NCBI GenBank assembly: GCA_022865555.1
Contig: JALHTD010000014.1
Location: 1 to 16,136 of the forward strand
DNA from: Thermoanaerobaculaceae bacterium
GTDB taxonomy: Bacteria > Acidobacteriota > Thermoanaerobaculia > Thermoanaerobaculales > Thermoanaerobaculaceae
Direction of reading: 5' to 3'
DNA length: 16,136 nt
Below, piece by piece: positions 14,492 through 16,136 of the stretch. A model generated the notes under the pieces. That model saw nothing but the letters and a program-made list of their open reading frames with translations. It ran no database searches and was not told where the DNA came from. Each line of letters opens with the position of its first letter. Positions within the stretch are counted from its first letter, which is position 1. The translations under genes and the position numbers were made by a program.

Positions 14492-14513
14492 GGGTGGCCC
14501 GTCGCGGCCACCC
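14492..14513 (-). promoter_or_regulatory. Intra-operon hairpin in the korD-korA spacer
   Basis: GGGTGGCC (14492-14499) pairs perfectly with GGCCACCC (14506-14513) across a 6-nt loop. It lies between the korD stop (14521) and the korA Shine-Dalgarno sequence. There is no T-run, so mRNA processing or stability control between the small ferredoxin and the large subunits is likelier than termination. Confidence 0.5.
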
Positions 14514-14520
14514 CGGAGCG

Positions 14521-14814
14521 TCACCCCTCGGCGGGGATCAGGGGCTCGGGCGCGGGCTGCCTGCGCTTCTCGAGGTCCTTGAAGCGAACCCCGAAGATCG
14601 CGAAGTCGGGGCAGTAGAGCCCGCACAGGTCGCAGCCGGTGCAGTCCTCGGGCCTCGGCAGCACCGGGTAGTGGTACCCCTTGCGGTTGAAGTCGCGAGA
14701 AAACTCCAGGCAGTGGGCTGGGCAGAAGTCGATGCAGTACGAGCACCCTTTGCAGACCTCGATCTGGACGAAGACCGTGCCCTTGCCCTTCTTGACCTGC
14801 TCGCCCTCGCTCAT
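14521..14814 (-). CDS. korD: 2-oxoacid:ferredoxin oxidoreductase, delta (ferredoxin) subunit
   Basis: This 97-aa subunit has two [4Fe-4S] motifs: CKGCSYCIDFCP (Cys21, 24, 27, 31) and CTGCDLCGLYCP (Cys58, 61, 64, 68), the bacterial 2x[4Fe-4S] ferredoxin arrangement. It passes electrons from the ThDP site to free ferredoxin. An additional Cys35 is not part of either motif. It is the first gene of the operon in order D-A-B-C. ATG 14814 has a GGGAGGGGG Shine-Dalgarno sequence about 8 nt upstream, with a promoter-like sequence 30-60 nt upstream. Confidence 0.92.
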   Translation of the reverse strand: MSEGEQVKKGKGTVFVQIEVCKGCSYCIDFCPAHCLEFSRDFNRKGYHYPVLPRPEDCTGCDLCGLYCPDFAIFGVRFKDLEKRRQPAPEPLIPAEG

Positions 14815-14842
14815 GTCCGGGGCCCCCTCCCGAAGCCGCGCG

Positions 14843-14872
14843 ATGCTACGCCAGCACAGCCCGTCTTTTCAA
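14843..14872 (-). promoter_or_regulatory. Candidate sigma-70-type promoter of the kor operon
   Basis: On the minus strand TTGAAA (14872-14867) and TAGCAT (14848-14843) are separated by 18 nt, matching the -35 and -10 consensus at 5 of 6 and 4 of 6 positions. A start near 14836 would leave about a 20-nt leader carrying the korD Shine-Dalgarno sequence. Confidence 0.5.
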
Positions 14873-14892
14873 GCGTGTGAGCTCAGAGCAGG

Positions 14893-14931
14893 ATCTCATG
14901 TTTGAGACTTTCTCTCAACATCAGCCGAGAT
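14893..14931. promoter_or_regulatory. Nested dyad, possible operator in the kor-fumarase divergent region
   Basis: ATG plus TTGAGA (14898-14900, 14902-14907) is complementary to TCTCAA plus CAT (14913-14921), with one bulged T and a 5-nt centre. An outer ATCTC/GAGAT pair (14893-14897, 14927-14931) flanks it. It ends about 25 bp upstream of the kor -35 box, a usual place for an activator or repressor site. The binding protein is unknown. Confidence 0.4.
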
Positions 14932-15059
14932 CTCCGATGCCGCTCGCGGCTGCGTCCGGGTGCTTTGACGCACGCGGCACGCTACCATGCGCAGCGTCCG
15001 GGAGCGCGTGGGGCGACGGCACTCTCCAGGCGCACCCGGCCGCTGACGACGGAACAGCC

Positions 15060-15079
15060 GCGGCGCACCTTCGCGCCGC
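15060..15079 (+). promoter_or_regulatory. Leader hairpin before the fumarase ribosome-binding site
   Basis: GCGGCGC (15060-15066) pairs with GCGCCGC (15073-15079) over a 6-nt loop, ending 11 nt before the Shine-Dalgarno sequence AAAGGAGG (15091-15098). The rest of the leader from about 14940 is GC-rich, and no convincing promoter was found in it. Confidence 0.35.
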
Positions 15080-15106
15080 CGGCGGACGACAAAGGAGGCC
15101 CCCCCT

Positions 15107-15991
15107 GTGTTGACACGCGAGCAGTTGACGGAAAAGTTCGTCGAGGTGATCGCGCACGCCACGTCCCAGCTTCCCCCCGACGTGCTGGAGGCGCTGAAGC
15201 GCGGGCGTGACGCCGAGGACCCGGGCTCGCTGGCGGCCAAGGCGCTCGACTCCATCCTCACCAACGTCGAGATGGCCAAGGGGAACTGGCAGCCGCTCTG
15301 CCAGGACACCGGCACGCCGCTGGTGTGGATCCACCACCCGGTGGGCATGTCCACCCGCATGCTGACGGGGGCGTTCGAGGAGGCGGTGCGTCAGGCGACC
15401 GCCAAGCAGCTCCTGCGCCCCAACGCGGTGGACACCCTCACGGACAAGAACACCGGCCACGGCCAGGGCCCCGGCATCCCCAGCGTGCACTGCGAGGAGT
15501 GGGACGAGCCGGACGTGGAAGTTCGGGTCATCCTCAAGGGCGGCGGGTGCGAGAACTGCGGCGCGCAGTACTCCCTGCCGAACGCCAAGCTGAAGGCCGA
15601 CCGCAACCTCGAGGGCGTGCGGCGCTGCATCCTGGACGCCATCCAGCAGGCCCAGGGCAAGGGGTGCGCACCGGGCATCATCGGCGCGTGCTTCGGCGGC
15701 GACCGCGGCTCGGGCTTCGTGGAGTCCAAGCGGCAGCTGCTGCGCCGGCTCGACGACCATAACCCCGTCGCGGAGCTGGACACGATGGAGCGCGACATCC
15801 TCGAGCAGGGGAACCAGCTCGGGATCGGCCCGATGGGGTTCGGGGGCAAGACCACCGTGCTGGGCGTCAAGGTCGGGAACCTCGCGCGGCTGCCCGCCTC
15901 CTACTTCGTGAGTGTCTCGTATATGTGCTGGGCAAACCGCCGCGCCGGCGCCCGGATCACGCCCAAGGGAGAGATGAGATGGCTCAATTGA
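15107..15991 (+). CDS. Class I fumarate hydratase, alpha subunit (Fe-S)
   Basis: This 294-aa protein is the N-terminal/alpha part of the oxygen-sensitive class I fumarase or tartrate dehydratase family, which interconverts fumarate and malate. Likely [4Fe-4S] ligands are Cys65 (LCQDTGTP), Cys187 (GKGCAPG) and Cys274 (SYMCWANRR). KGGGCENCG carries two extra cysteines (148, 151) where many homologues have Ser. GTG 15107 has AAAGGAGG 8 nt upstream, a strong start signal. The beta subunit, needed for activity in two-subunit forms, is not in the remaining 145 nt; a hairpin element begins 3 nt after the stop. L-tartrate dehydratase cannot be excluded, but the divergent kor operon favours a TCA role. 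Confidence 0.9.
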   Translation: MLTREQLTEKFVEVIAHATSQLPPDVLEALKRGRDAEDPGSLAAKALDSILTNVEMAKGNWQPLCQDTGTPLVWIHHPVGMSTRMLTGAFEEAVRQATAKQLLRPNAVDTLTDKNTGHGQGPGIPSVHCEEWDEPDVEVRVILKGGGCENCGAQYSLPNAKLKADRNLEGVRRCILDAIQQAQGKGCAPGIIGACFGGDRGSGFVESKRQLLRRLDDHNPVAELDTMERDILEQGNQLGIGPMGFGGKTTVLGVKVGNLARLPASYFVSVSYMCWANRRAGARITPKGEMRWLN

Positions 15992-15993
15992 GA

Positions 15994-16133
15994 GCCGACA
16001 GCTCACAGCCAACAGCCGACAGCCAACTGCCAAACGCAGGCAGTGTATCGACGTTCATCATCCGGACCCCAGCTCTCCAAAACGTCTTGAGGTGGGTAGG
16101 GGTGCTGTCAGCTGTGAGCTGTAAGCTGTCAGC
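15994..16133. repeat. Heptad-arm hairpin element (element B)
   Basis: The left arm (15994-16023, continuing in phase to about 16035) is a run of 7-base units GCYNACA. The right arm (16104-16133) is four units of its complement. Of 30 positions 25 pair; four of the five mismatches are C opposite A, which become G-U pairs in RNA made from the minus strand. The 80-nt loop has two small stems (ACTGCC/GGCAGT, 16026-16044; GACGTT/AACGTC, 16050-16086). On the minus strand it carries CCCC followed by CCACCTCAAG just after the arm, as in the element at 6443. It begins 3 nt past the fumarase stop and may run past the window end. Confidence 0.8.
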
Positions 16134-16136
16134 CCA

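Noticed and set aside
14965..14988. Fumarase promoter from TTGACG (14965-14970) and TACCAT (14983-14988)
   Set aside because: The spacing is only 12 nt, far from the 16-18 nt needed; no alternative -35 box was found for TACCAT.

Overview
GC-rich bacterial chromosome, consistent with a Gram-negative that makes lipopolysaccharide: there is an LpxH-type lipid A enzyme, an ArnD-type deformylase and a periplasmic M48 lipoprotein. KorDABC together with a class I fumarase points to ferredoxin-linked TCA or reverse-TCA chemistry. The gene set would fit Acidobacteriota, Myxococcota/Desulfobacterota-like or Methylomirabilota-like lineages, but the window holds no rRNA or clear phylogenetic marker, so the phylum is a guess. 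No tRNA, rRNA, transposase or CRISPR array was seen.

Layout. 1-1208 (+): the end of an unknown gene overlapping an M48 metalloprotease lipoprotein. 1233-2264 (-): a protein with two cyclic-nucleotide-binding domains. 2571-6462 (+): a tightly packed run of dCMP deaminase, phosphofructokinase, TrmB, LarC and a DUF2721 membrane protein, with start/stop overlaps or short gaps. 6544-7512 (-): an NDUFA9-like SDR protein, divergent from 7526-9522 (+), an LpxH-like phosphoesterase and a response regulator with a long Pro/Ala linker. 9523-10096: a non-coding, hairpin-dense gap between convergent genes. 10097-11225 (-): ArnD preceded by only the C-terminal tail of an ArnA-like protein. 11284-14814 (-): operon korD-korA-korB-korC-GNAT. 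14815-15106: divergent control region. 15107-15991 (+): class I fumarase alpha subunit.

The most unusual signal is non-coding. Several gene boundaries carry a hairpin whose arms are runs of degenerate 7-base units. The clearest are at 6443-6548 and 15994-16133, with weaker ones at 10030-10100, 11212-11272 and 2417-2509. The repeat unit differs between elements, but the architecture is the same, and the two best copies share a CCACCTCAAG motif placed just after one arm. Four of the five touch or abut a stop codon, and one sits exactly at the breakpoint of the truncated arnA. This resembles cyanobacterial heptanucleotide repeats in form and may be an undescribed element family in this lineage.

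A second candidate novelty is the roughly 490-nt structured block at 9523-10015. Two genes (2571 and 7526) also look like leaderless GTG starts, each with a TANNNT box 5-6 nt upstream and no Shine-Dalgarno sequence.
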